A DNA stretch of 64,000 bases from Synechococcus sp. LTW-R (GCF_014217875.1 NZ_CP059060.1:1426001-1490000), one strand, 5' to 3'. Shown: positions 48,461 to 56,548, numbered from the stretch's first letter. Notes: generated from the sequence alone by a model not told the origin. Made by a program: numbers and translations.

Positions 48461-48997
48461 TCAGCTGCTCAGGCGCCGCACTTCAGAAGCGAAGGACGTT
48501 TGCAACACACCTGATCCAGCCGATGTGCGGAGCACGGAGGAGCGGCAGCGAACATGCTCCGAGACAAACCAGATGCGTTCCTCGGCAATGGATTGCTCGT
48601 ATTGCGTGGTGAGCAGAAATGTTCCGTCGCTGAGAAAGCTGTAGCTGGATTCTGCTGGCGCTGCTTCTGCATAGCCAACACTCCGAAGCAGAACGCCTTT
48701 GCTGCCATCGCTTGGAATGGGCACAATCAGACATGAACCGGATGAAACCTCATTTGGATCATCAGGTTCCCAATCGCTTTCGGCGGCCCAGGTCATTCGA
48801 AAGGGTGCCGAGACCTCTGATTCTTGACTGAGGCTCGACGATTGAATCAAGTCCTTGATCTCTTTATCGGAAGCTTCAATCCGTGATATTTGAACTTCAC
48901 TGAGGACTTCTTCAAATTGCTGAAAAGCGAGGGAGTGGCCAGATCGCATTGATCGCCACGTTCCCTCGCTTTGAGCAACAAATTGCTCGATGTTCAT
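48461..48997 (-). CDS. cpeS: CpeS-type phycobiliprotein lyase
   Basis: Predicted 178-residue lipocalin-fold lyase. It opens with NIEQFVAQSEGTWRSMRSGHSLAFQQFEE, then GVLLRSVGYAEAAPAESSYSFLSDGTFLLTTQYE and EERIWFVSEHVRCRSSVLR. CpeS attaches phycoerythrobilin to Cys82 of phycoerythrin beta. Its ATG overlaps the stop of a newly found 56-codon frame upstream by ATGA. The second S-type paralogue is at 37.7 kb. Confidence 0.85.
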   Translation of the reverse strand: MNIEQFVAQSEGTWRSMRSGHSLAFQQFEEVLSEVQISRIEASDKEIKDLIQSSSLSQESEVSAPFRMTWAAESDWEPDDPNEVSSGSCLIVPIPSDGSKGVLLRSVGYAEAAPAESSYSFLSDGTFLLTTQYEQSIAEERIWFVSEHVRCRSSVLRTSAGSGVLQTSFASEVRRLSS

Positions 48998-49164
48998 TTG
49001 GTGCTGGAGTCGGTCTCAGCCTTCAGATCAGGACGGCTGTGCTGCACCATGTTCACCATGGAGTCGATCATCATCGACATGGCTACAGGAACGGAGGACA
49101 CAGAAGACTGGAAGCCCTGATTCGATCCCGGCTGGCTGTTGGTGGGTTGACGAAGGATGGGCAT
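48994..49164 (-). CDS. Short methionine-rich protein coupled to cpeS
   Basis: A 56-residue frame too short for a standard ORF list. It runs from an ATG at 49164 and its TGA overlaps the cpeS ATG in an ATGA, the usual sign of translational coupling. The protein is Ser/Gln/Asn-rich at the start (RQPTNSQPGSNQGFQSS) and has a Met-rich amphipathic helix (VAMSMMIDSMVNMVQHS) at about residues 27-43. No family is recognised. No clear Shine-Dalgarno site is seen. It is likely real given position, but expression is untested. Confidence 0.55.
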   Translation of the reverse strand: MPILRQPTNSQPGSNQGFQSSVSSVPVAMSMMIDSMVNMVQHSRPDLKAETDSSTK

Positions 49165-49248
49165 GATTCAAAAGCTGGCGTTTCAGGGGACGAAATCTCC
49201 CTGGATTCACCGATTGGGTCCAGACGATTTAGGCGTCAATCATGACGG

Positions 49249-49277
49249 ACTGATCCGGCCGTGAGGGCCGGATCAGT
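49249..49277. repeat. Perfect 12-bp inverted repeat after cpeE
   Basis: Arms 49249-49260 and 49266-49277 pair without mismatch around a 5-base loop, 8 bases after the cpeE stop on the minus strand. There is no T-run on either side, so it is more likely an mRNA-stabilising or processing hairpin than a terminator. Confidence 0.8.
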
Positions 49278-49284
49278 ACAAGCT

Positions 49285-50016
49285 TTAAGCGTTCGCAATA
49301 AAAAGAATGCGGCCACCCTGGGCTTGGATGCTTTGGATGGTTTTCGATAAGGAGCCGTAGCTCACAACCGAACGCTGCGCAGAGCGACGCACGCTTCCCA
49401 GCTGCAGCCGGGAGGTCCAGGAAATGGTGAAGCGTTCACCACCACCCACGACCTTGCGGGCACCGGCTGCGGTGGGGTTGGTCGAAGAAGCGACGCTCGT
49501 TTGCAAGACGGAAGCGCCATTGGTATCAAACCCGGCGTATCCCGGATCCATGGCTTGGGTGCGCTGGTATGCCAAAGTGCTTTCTCCCACAACGCTTGTC
49601 GCTGTACGAGCAAAGGGAACACCGTCGATACCGAAATTGTTCAGGTATTCATCGCTGTAGATGTAGCTCGCGATCTCCGCTTCAAAACCCTGGTCGGCGA
49701 GGCGACGAACGTGCTCGCTGACTTCGGCTTGATCGCGAGGTGGACGGCCCAGCAAGTGCTTGAAATTCAGCTCGACGAATCGGTAGGGGCTGTTGGTTTC
49801 CAAATAGAGGCGGCGGTACGTCTCCGACTGGGCAAGAGCTGTGACCAAACCCTGCACGGTCAGGTCGCCATTCATGAACAGCGCCTCGATCGAGGGCTGA
49901 ACGTCAAGCTCCATCAGGTAGCGGTTGCCGAAAACTTGGCGGTAGGCGGCACGGAGAACGTCGTCGGCTTGGCTGCGGTCTTGATTGGCTGGGCAGGTGA
50001 GTGTGGCGGTTGTCAT
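49285..50016 (-). CDS. cpeE: Phycoerythrin rod linker CpeE
   Basis: Predicted 243 residues. One PBS linker domain (PF00427) spans about 15-145: AAYRQVFGNRYLMELDVQ, YRFVELNFKHLLGRPPRDQAE, IASYIYSDEYLNNFGIDGVPF. A CpcD-like C-terminal domain covers about 192-243, ending GGRILFIANA. It places a phycoerythrin hexamer in the rod and caps it. Size matches CpeE of marine Synechococcus; MpeD is the alternative, but no bilin cysteine of the MpeC type is seen. Confidence 0.78.
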   Translation of the reverse strand: MTTATLTCPANQDRSQADDVLRAAYRQVFGNRYLMELDVQPSIEALFMNGDLTVQGLVTALAQSETYRRLYLETNSPYRFVELNFKHLLGRPPRDQAEVSEHVRRLADQGFEAEIASYIYSDEYLNNFGIDGVPFARTATSVVGESTLAYQRTQAMDPGYAGFDTNGASVLQTSVASSTNPTAAGARKVVGGGERFTISWTSRLQLGSVRRSAQRSVVSYGSLSKTIQSIQAQGGRILFIANA

Positions 50017-50041
50017 GGGTTGAGGGAAATGCGAAAGAGGA

Positions 50042-50073
50042 GGTCTCCATCTCCATTGACAGGGATGGAGACC
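50042..50073. repeat. 10-bp inverted repeat between mpeE and cpeE
   Basis: Arms 50042-50051 and 50064-50073 pair fully around a 12-base loop in the 98-bp gap between two linker genes. It could moderate read-through or protect the upstream mRNA; no T-run follows. Confidence 0.65.
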
Positions 50074-50114
50074 CTCTTGTCAGAACATGGCTAGGGGATA
50101 GAGACGAGCAGCGA

Positions 50115-51755
50115 TCACATCACTTCGGTGATGGTGACGATCCGGCCGCCGCGGGCGTGGATGTACTTCATCTGACTGCTCATGTCTTTGCCCGACACCA
50201 GGTAGCTGGCATTCGGAGTGCGCTGGCGGCCGCCGCGGGGCTGAGCCTGCACCACGATGCGGAAGCGCTTGGTCGTTGCGGAGGAAGATCCTGCGACGGC
50301 GCTGTTGCGGTTGGTGCGGGTGGTGGTGGTGCGCCAGCCACTGGGGACGCTGTTGGTGGCCACTGAGGTCACCAGCGCTGAGCTGTTCAGGACCGAATCG
50401 CTGGCTGCGAAGCCCTCGGCGAGAGAGAGATGACGGTTGAAGGCAAGCTGCGAGCGACCTTGCTCACTGAGGATCCGCATGAAGGGAACCGTGTCTTCAC
50501 CGAAGGTCGACTGGTATTCGGCGCTATCGAGGTAGCTGTTGATCTCAGCTTCGTAGCCGTCATTGGCCAGGATCTGGATGTGCTCACTGAGCTCGGCTTG
50601 AGAGACCGGGGCACGGCCCAGCAGGTGCTTGAAATTCAGCTCGACGAAGCGGTAGGGCGCATTAGTTTCGAAGAAGCGGCGGCTGTATTCCGGGGAGAGG
50701 GCAATGGAGCGCACGAATTCTCTGGTGCTGAGGTAGCCCTCAGCGAACTTGCTTTCGGCGGACATGACCCGTTCCGACTCCATCAGGTGGGGGTTGCCCA
50801 TCACTTGGCGGTAGGTGACCCGGATCAGTCCATTGATGGTGTCTGCGGTGTCCCCAGTGCAGCGCTGGAAGACTTCCTGCTCCCGCTGGCCGAGTCCAAA
50901 GCCCACATAGGCGTCGTTGCGGATCGGCGTGAAGTCGCCACCATCGCTGTAGGCCCGCTTTTTCGGCGTGAAGGACACGGCACCAGAACCCGAGCTGACA
51001 CCACCTCCGCTTCGAACGCCGGAAGGAATCTGGATGTAAGGGGTCGTGCCGCGTGCAAGAGCGTTGCTCAATTGACTGCGGCCGCCGATAGCGCTGTCGC
51101 TGATCGCAAATCCCCGCTCGAGGGCTGCCATGTTGGCGAAGCTGCTATTGGGTGTTCCAGCAGCTGAAGTGAAGGAACGGGTGTAGGGCACCACATCGTT
51201 GCCGAACACTTCTGCGTATTCCGCTCCATCGACAATGAAATCAATGACGGCATCGTGCCCGCCACTCGCCAGCAGCGTGATGTGGGCTGACATTTCCGCC
51301 TGGTTTGCTGGAGGTCGCCCCAGCAGGTGCTTCAGGTTCAGTTCGATCCCGCGCTGAGGGGCAACCCCTTCGAAGAAACGGGCGCGGTAGAAGCTGCTCT
51401 TGGCAAGGCCACGCACGAAGTCGCGCACGTCCAGTTCGCCATTGCAGAACTGAGCCTCCAGTTCAACAGAGCGCTCGTTGTCCATGACGTGGGCGTTGCC
51501 ATAAACCTGGCGATAAGCCGCGTTGATCGCCGTTTCCAGTGCGGCCGCATCGCCAGGGGCATAGCGTTGAGCGGTGACGCCATGGGGGCAATCCTCGTGA
51601 TTGCGGGGCCCGATGGCGATCTTCATCGTCGAGCAGGACTGGCGCAGAAACTCACCGTTGCTCAGGGCAGGTTTGGCGGCTGCGTTGCGGTTACGGCTGA
51701 AGGAAACGGGGCCGTCGTTAAGGGAAGCGGCACCAAAGCCTTGGGAGGCGGACAT
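50115..51755 (-). CDS. mpeE: Two-domain phycoerythrin rod linker MpeE
   Basis: Predicted 546-residue linker with two PF00427 domains and one CpcD-like end. Domain 1 (about 70-205): AAYRQVYGNAHVMDNERS, IELNLKHLLGRPPANQAEM. Domain 2 (about 310-445): VTYRQVMGNPHLMESERV, YRFVELNFKHLLGRAPVSQAEL. The C-terminus (about 480-546) ends GGRIVTITEVM. This double-linker layout and length match MpeE, which joins phycoerythrin II hexamers in type 3 strains. ATG at 51755 gives exactly this size. Confidence 0.85.
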   Translation of the reverse strand: MSASQGFGAASLNDGPVSFSRNRNAAAKPALSNGEFLRQSCSTMKIAIGPRNHEDCPHGVTAQRYAPGDAAALETAINAAYRQVYGNAHVMDNERSVELEAQFCNGELDVRDFVRGLAKSSFYRARFFEGVAPQRGIELNLKHLLGRPPANQAEMSAHITLLASGGHDAVIDFIVDGAEYAEVFGNDVVPYTRSFTSAAGTPNSSFANMAALERGFAISDSAIGGRSQLSNALARGTTPYIQIPSGVRSGGGVSSGSGAVSFTPKKRAYSDGGDFTPIRNDAYVGFGLGQREQEVFQRCTGDTADTINGLIRVTYRQVMGNPHLMESERVMSAESKFAEGYLSTREFVRSIALSPEYSRRFFETNAPYRFVELNFKHLLGRAPVSQAELSEHIQILANDGYEAEINSYLDSAEYQSTFGEDTVPFMRILSEQGRSQLAFNRHLSLAEGFAASDSVLNSSALVTSVATNSVPSGWRTTTTRTNRNSAVAGSSSATTKRFRIVVQAQPRGGRQRTPNASYLVSGKDMSSQMKYIHARGGRIVTITEVM

Positions 51756-51870
51756 GTGTTCAGGGGGGTGAGGGGAGGGTTGTGGTGTCAGGCGGGGGAA
51801 GTTCAGGCGGGCCGACCTGATGCGCAATGGTCGTTAAGCCCGCCTGGAGCGGAGGATCACGCTGGAGACG

Positions 51871-52755
51871 TCAGTTCACAGGCGTGATGCTGGCGATCTT
51901 GCCGCCCTCGCGGTGAATGCGCTTGAACTGCTCGGAGAGCTTGTCGAAGGGCACGAAGTACACCCGGTTGGAGCGGGTGTAGCGGGAGATCCGGCGGACG
52001 TTGTTGGCGCTGTAGCCGGTGACTTCCACCCGGTAGGTCTTGCCTTGTTCGCCGGCACCCACGCCGTGGCGAGTGGGGGCGTCCTGCAGGTTCTTGGACG
52101 GACGGAAGCTCCAGCCGGTGGCTTTGGTGGAGGAGGGGGGCACCACCGCCATCGGGCGGTTCTGGTAGGCGTTGCCGCCGAGTTTGCTGCTGATGCCAGA
52201 AAGATCGCCTTTCAAGCTGCTGCTGCTGTTGCCACGCAGCAGCTGGAAGCTCCAGGTGAACTCCTGCAAGGTGGTGCAGGATTCGGTCTTCCAGCCCCGC
52301 TGGAAGGGAACGGTCCACTCGCCGTAAGTGTCCTGGTAGTCGGCGCTGTCGATGAAGCTGTCGATGTCGGCTTCGTAGCCGTGGCTGTCGAGCCGCTCGG
52401 CGTGAGCACGCATCTCATCGAAGTCCACGGGGGCGCGTCCCAGCAGGTGGCGGAAGGCCAGCTCGATGTAGCGGTAGCGGGAGCAGGCGTCGAAGAAGCG
52501 ATCGCGGTACAGCTCGCTCTTGGCGATGCGGCGCACCAATTCACGCACGCTGATTTCGCCGAGCTTGAACTGGGATTCGGCGACGAGCTGACGCTCGCTC
52601 TCCATCACGTAGGCATTGCCCAGGACCTGCTTGTAGACAGCCGTGATGATCTGTTCTTTCTTGGCATCGTCATCACCGGGGATGAGCTCAAGGGGGGCTT
52701 CGCTCTCTTGGGCGAAGCGCTCAACCCCAAGGAGAGAGGCAGGACCGAAGGGCAT
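51871..52755 (-). CDS. cpeC: Phycoerythrin rod linker CpeC
   Basis: Predicted 294 residues. It opens with the family-typical MPFGPASLLGVERF, followed by a PF00427 domain at about 35-165 (AVYKQVLGNAYVMESERQ, YIELAFRHLLGRAPVDFDEM) and a CpcD-like domain at about 240-294 ending GGKIASITPVN. CpeC connects phycoerythrin I to the phycocyanin end of the rod. First clear linker of a cpeC-mpeE-cpeE series, the counterpart of cpeCDE in other cyanobacteria. Confidence 0.85.
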   Translation of the reverse strand: MPFGPASLLGVERFAQESEAPLELIPGDDDAKKEQIITAVYKQVLGNAYVMESERQLVAESQFKLGEISVRELVRRIAKSELYRDRFFDACSRYRYIELAFRHLLGRAPVDFDEMRAHAERLDSHGYEADIDSFIDSADYQDTYGEWTVPFQRGWKTESCTTLQEFTWSFQLLRGNSSSSLKGDLSGISSKLGGNAYQNRPMAVVPPSSTKATGWSFRPSKNLQDAPTRHGVGAGEQGKTYRVEVTGYSANNVRRISRYTRSNRVYFVPFDKLSEQFKRIHREGGKIASITPVN

Positions 52756-52867
52756 GGGCTGCGGACAGAATCAGCTGACTCATCCTCAGGGCAAAGGAAA
52801 CTCGGGGCCCGCCGCCTTCATAAAGCTCAACCAATTGTTTCTCAATGTTGCGTGACTCAACGAAGCC

Positions 52868-53539
52868 TTAGGTCTCGAGGCTGGTCCGCGTCGTCTCGCG
52901 GGTCAAGGGGTTCCAGGTGTCCAACTCCTTATATGGCCTCGACAGCAGTGCAGAGCGCTCGGCGTCGAGTCCCACGCAACCGCAAAAATCAGCACCGGCG
53001 AGGGTCTCAGCGCCCTCAAGCCGGGCGGAGCTCAGATCAGCGGCCCTGAAATCGGCAAAATCCAGCTGACACCCCGAGAAGCTGGCGCCCACACAGGACG
53101 CTCCCCGCAAAACAGCGAATCGCAGGTCAGCGCCGACCAGGCGAACACCATCCAAGAGCGACCCACTGAGGTCCGCACCGCTGAGATAAGCCCCCATCAG
53201 ATTGCAGCCACGCAGATCCAAGCCGCGAAGGTCCGCACTGTTGAGGAAGGCACCGTTCAGCTTGGCGCCAGGACCAACAGCCCCAGACGAGCGGTGGTCA
53301 AACCCCTCAGGGAAGCGCGTGAACACATCAAAACGCGCCAAGCGCAGGTCAGCACCATCGAGGTCACAAGCGCTGAGATCAGCCCCGCGCAAATCGACCC
53401 GACAGAGGACCGCTCCCCGAAGATCAACGCCAGCGAGGTCCCGCCCACTCCAATCAGCACCGCGACCATCCAGGGGTGCAGCACAACCAACCGTTGGCAG
53501 CAGGTCTTCAGGAGGCTGCCACTGCAGAAGGTCGAGCAC
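52868..53539 (-). CDS. Pentapeptide-repeat protein
   Basis: Predicted 223 residues of A(D/N)LxX pentapeptide repeats in two blocks (about 30-70 and 95-195), such as LAGVDLRGAVLCRVDLRGADL and LSGADLSGSLLDGVRLVGADL, forming a right-handed beta helix. Cysteines replace several repeat alanines (CRVDL, CDLDG, CNLMG, CVGAS). The GTG at 53539 is the only reasonable start. It is encoded between the CpcL-type linker and cpeC in the same direction; function unknown. Confidence 0.8.
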   Translation of the reverse strand: MLDLLQWQPPEDLLPTVGCAAPLDGRGADWSGRDLAGVDLRGAVLCRVDLRGADLSACDLDGADLRLARFDVFTRFPEGFDHRSSGAVGPGAKLNGAFLNSADLRGLDLRGCNLMGAYLSGADLSGSLLDGVRLVGADLRFAVLRGASCVGASFSGCQLDFADFRAADLSSARLEGAETLAGADFCGCVGLDAERSALLSRPYKELDTWNPLTRETTRTSLET

Positions 53540-53584
53540 TGGATTCAGTGAGATGAAGGCGGAACGCTAAGGACTCCGACGAGA

Positions 53585-54316
53585 TCAGGAGTGGCGCAGG
53601 GCCGCCAAAGCGACAGTCAGCAACACACGGGTGATCTCGACCCCGCCAACGATGGCGACAGCAAGCCACACCTTCAGCGCCCAAGCGGGAGGCTGACCAT
53701 TAACCCAAGCCTCTGAAACCTGCCCAGACAACACATTGGAAGTCGCATTCGGCGACGGGGCCCGCTTGGCCATCACATCGCGCCAGTCCGCGCCGTAGCG
53801 GGGGAATTGCTGATAGATCGGCAGCTCGCCAGTGGCACGACCAGGCAAGACCCTGGAGCGCTGGGAGGGGACCAGATCCAGGCCAAAGTTCGAGAGGTAT
53901 TCGTCGCTATCCAGCACCTGATCCACAAAAGCGGGGAAGCCCTGCTCCGCAATCACAATCGACCAGCGCAGACGCTCTGCGTTGGAATAAACCTGACGGC
54001 CAAGGACACGCCCAATGACCTGGTCGATCATCCGGTAATTCGAGTTGCACTGGTAGTAGTCGCTAACAAAGCGATCAGACAGAAGCAACCCGCGAATAAA
54101 ATCCTTCGCAGTAATCGAACCGTTGAGATATTGCGACTCTAAATATGGCTCTCGATCAACCTTTAGGGCATGAAAGAAGATCTGCTTGTACGATTTCTCG
54201 ATGACAGCTTTACGCTCGTCCTGATCAAAAGCAGCAGGATTACCCTGCAGGGAGGCCTTCAGAGAGACCCGGGAGTTTTGCGTGGAACAGGGGGCTTCCA
54301 GGAGGGGAAGAGCCAT
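53585..54316 (-). CDS. cpcL: Rod linker of CpcL (CpcG2) type with C-terminal membrane anchor
   Basis: Predicted 243 residues. An N-terminal PF00427 domain (about 33-170) has the CpcG hallmarks YKQIFFHALKVDREPYLESQ, SDYYQCNSNYRMIDQVIGRVLGR and DLVPSQRSRVLPGR. After a linker, residues 209-240 are a hydrophobic helix (WALKVWLAVAIVGGVEITRVLLTVAL). CpcG1 proteins have a soluble core-binding end instead; CpcL proteins anchor core-less rods to the membrane and pass energy mainly to photosystem I. The ATG at 54316 is used. Confidence 0.82.
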   Translation of the reverse strand: MALPLLEAPCSTQNSRVSLKASLQGNPAAFDQDERKAVIEKSYKQIFFHALKVDREPYLESQYLNGSITAKDFIRGLLLSDRFVSDYYQCNSNYRMIDQVIGRVLGRQVYSNAERLRWSIVIAEQGFPAFVDQVLDSDEYLSNFGLDLVPSQRSRVLPGRATGELPIYQQFPRYGADWRDVMAKRAPSPNATSNVLSGQVSEAWVNGQPPAWALKVWLAVAIVGGVEITRVLLTVALAALRHS

Positions 54317-54377
54317 CAACCATCAATGTGCTGCGGCCATACTGCAATGGGCCTAAGCAGGTTCCAGAAAAAGCTTC

Positions 54378-54965
54378 TTAGCTCTTTACAGAGCCCCCAA
54401 ATAGCAGTTCACGTAAATTATCAAAAGAGTCTTGAAGCAAGGTTGTGACTGGGGAGTGGTCGTAGAGCGATTCGAAGGCTGCCCTTGAGTTCGCACTCAA
54501 CTGGCTCAAGGCATACGCGAGCCCTTGAGTTGGAACGCCCATGCGTCCGTAGAGCTCGTTCAAGGCATCGATGGATGGCTGATCACTAAACCGAGGTCGC
54601 GCTGCGGCAACGGCATAAATCACCACCCGAAAAAAGTTCTCACAATCACGCCAACACGCCTCGGCACGCTCAGGGCTCGCCAAGGCCCCACCGGCAATGA
54701 ACAACTCCGGATGCTGCGAAGCCAACGCAGAACGGGCCTCGCGAACACAGGGCTCGACCAAACTCCTGAGCGCCAACAACTGCTCAGGAGGGAGGCTGGA
54801 ATGCGCTGAGAATTGAATGAGCTCAGCATCATTGAGCTGACGCTTGCTGCAATTCGCCTCAACAAGAACTTGATACAGCTCAGCTGGGAGATCGTTGAAC
54901 AGGTCAGGGTTAAAAACCTTGGCCCGCCGAATCAGAGATTGCAGATCGGAGTTGCCGTCAACCAT
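54378..54965 (-). CDS. Divergent phycobiliprotein-like protein with candidate bilin cysteine
   Basis: Predicted 195 residues. The region AEACWRDCENFFRVVIYAVAA aligns by pattern with the bilin-binding helix of phycobiliprotein beta subunits ([21 protein letters not shown]): Cys104, Arg106 and Asp107 equal Cys82, Arg84 and Asp85. The following IDALNELYGRMGVPTQGLAYALSQL equals the next helices. The N- and C-terminal parts are unlike any standard subunit. It could be a bilin-binding protein, assembly factor or regulator; no standard name can be given. It overlaps the upstream hypothetical gene by 34 bp. Confidence 0.7.
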   Translation of the reverse strand: MVDGNSDLQSLIRRAKVFNPDLFNDLPAELYQVLVEANCSKRQLNDAELIQFSAHSSLPPEQLLALRSLVEPCVREARSALASQHPELFIAGGALASPERAEACWRDCENFFRVVIYAVAAARPRFSDQPSIDALNELYGRMGVPTQGLAYALSQLSANSRAAFESLYDHSPVTTLLQDSFDNLRELLFGGSVKS

Positions 54966-55351
54966 CCGTGCCTCTCGAAATACAGGGCCCAGGCGATCGT
55001 GCCAATCAAACCGGGACAATGCTCGAGAGCCAAGGAGGCAAGGTTCCGAGAGACTCCAAGGTTCAACAGGATCTCAGTGAACTCTTCCTTGGTTTGAACG
55101 GTCTCAGGACGAATCGCGGAGCCGACCACCCAGGTCAACTTTGTCGACTCCAGGTTGCCACCGGAATTCTCACAAGCCAAGAAGAGATTGGCCGCATTTC
55201 CTTTAACAGTGGCCTCATCTTGCCACATTTGAATATAGTCTTCGCGCAAATCAATCCGCAGGACTTCACCGTCCCGATCAAACCGCAACTCTCGTTCGCC
55301 ACCAGACAGGAGACGAAGCCGATCGATCTCGGAATCAAGCAGGCGCTTCAT
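54932..55351 (-). CDS. Hypothetical protein between cpcT and the phycobiliprotein-like gene
   Basis: Predicted 139 residues, soluble. Segments include RLLSGGERELRFDRDGEVLRIDLREDYI, an NLFLACENSGG stretch and TKEEFTEILLNLGVSRNLASLALEH, followed by a hydrophobic end GLIGTIAWALYFERHGWL. Family not recognised. Its last 34 bp overlap the next gene, and it lies 28 bp from cpcT, so all three form one run. AT-richer than the core genome. Confidence 0.65.
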   Translation of the reverse strand: MKRLLDSEIDRLRLLSGGERELRFDRDGEVLRIDLREDYIQMWQDEATVKGNAANLFLACENSGGNLESTKLTWVVGSAIRPETVQTKEEFTEILLNLGVSRNLASLALEHCPGLIGTIAWALYFERHGWLTATPICNL

Positions 55352-55379
55352 GGCTCAACCGAGAGTCCGCCTGACGAAT

Positions 55380-55970
55380 TTAATTCCAACCCGCTGGCAC
55401 CTCTTGACTCCAGTCGCAAAGCTTTTCAAAACGGAATGGTCCAGCGATTGATCCCCAAAGGTGCTCATGGGTCACCGGGTCGTAACCACGGTCAATCGTT
55501 TGCATCGTTTGAGGGGTCAACTCAAACTCACTCAACAGATAGGAATCACGCCCCTTACGAAAGACCTTGCAATTACAACCCGGTTCAACCTTTCCACTAA
55601 ACCCTCCATTGGTCTGATCCACCCAATAGGTGCAGCCAGACAAAAGCCTTAAATCAGCCTCGGCAAGCTCAGCAAGCCTTGCTGGGTCCTCGACAGCGCC
55701 ATAAAAACGCTCAGGAGACTCGATCGCGAAATTTAAAATGGAAAGCGTCCCATCCTCGAGATAACCGGGCCGCAGAACCCTGACCCGATAAGGCTCATTT
55801 GGGGCTATCGCATAGGCCTGCTCAAGCAAAAGGCTATAGGCCTGAAGATGAATAATCGGACGAATCCGGACAAGGATATTTCCGTAGAGCGGTGGGTTCT
55901 CAAATGCCTGAGCTTGATTACTAAAGCTGCCCGAAAGCATTCGCGTTAGCGCGCCGGCAAGGTTTGTCAC
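55380..55970 (-). CDS. cpcT: CpcT-type phycobiliprotein lyase
   Basis: Predicted 196-residue lyase of the CpcT/CpeT family. It keeps SGSFSNQAQAFENPPLYGNI, LLLEQAYAIAPNEPYRVRVLRP, GCTYWVDQTNGGFSGKVEPGCNCKVFRKG, and SYLLSEFELTP. CpcT attaches bilin to Cys153 of phycocyanin beta, which is present here. The GTG at 55970 gives the usual length and N-terminus; an open extension to 56123 has no similarity. CpcT rather than CpeT is chosen because of the SNQAQAFENPP match. Confidence 0.83.
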   Translation of the reverse strand: MTNLAGALTRMLSGSFSNQAQAFENPPLYGNILVRIRPIIHLQAYSLLLEQAYAIAPNEPYRVRVLRPGYLEDGTLSILNFAIESPERFYGAVEDPARLAELAEADLRLLSGCTYWVDQTNGGFSGKVEPGCNCKVFRKGRDSYLLSEFELTPQTMQTIDRGYDPVTHEHLWGSIAGPFRFEKLCDWSQEVPAGWN

Positions 55971-56123
55971 TTGACTGAAATCAATAAAACCAGGATAACA
56001 CTCTATTGATCTAACAAAGCCCCAATGCGAAACAATCGAAGACCGACGTGCACTCCTTTGATTCCAGACGCTTGCGTCTTTCCCTGAAGCCGATACCATC
56101 CAGCCAATTCCAGATCTCCTCAC

Positions 56124-56516
56124 ATGTCGGCAGGATCGTCAGCCAACCCTGAGGCCCGCTCGCAATCCGCCGTGCTTGCATCGTTGAGCCAAAGCCTGGA
56201 AGCACTGAGCGTGATCGGCGAATCCCTGACCTTTCGCGTGCTTGAGCTGGAAGAACGGCTCGGAGCTCTCGAAAACAAAACCAGTGAACTGGCCGAAGTC
56301 CAGCCAACGGAAGGCCTCAACCAAGACACCGCCGCAACGCTGGAGTGCACCGAGCGCCGCATTGTCCGGCTCGAAGAGTTACTGACCAACCCGAATCGAA
56401 TCCAAGCGACACACGCCGTAGCTCTCGAAGCCATTGAGAGCGAAGAGGAATTCATCGAAGACAATCCATTCCCCGATGAGGTTGAACAACCCTTTATGGA
56501 TGAGTTCGCGGCTTGA
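56124..56516 (+). CDS. Acidic coiled-coil protein at the edge of the phycobilisome region
   Basis: Predicted 130 residues. The central part forms heptads (LTFRVLELEERLGALENKTSEL, ERRIVRLEELL), and the end is strongly acidic (ESEEEFIEDNPFPDEVEQPFMDEFAA). No catalytic motif. It is divergent from cpcT, 153 bp away. Function unknown. Confidence 0.65.
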   Translation: MSAGSSANPEARSQSAVLASLSQSLEALSVIGESLTFRVLELEERLGALENKTSELAEVQPTEGLNQDTAATLECTERRIVRLEELLTNPNRIQATHAVALEAIESEEEFIEDNPFPDEVEQPFMDEFAA

Positions 56517-56548
56517 GCTAGGCGACCAGGGACCCTGGTCAAACCCAA

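Noticed and set aside
55971-56123. 50-residue N-terminal extension of cpcT
   Set aside because: Unlike the family; a GTG at 55970 gives the usual start and length.
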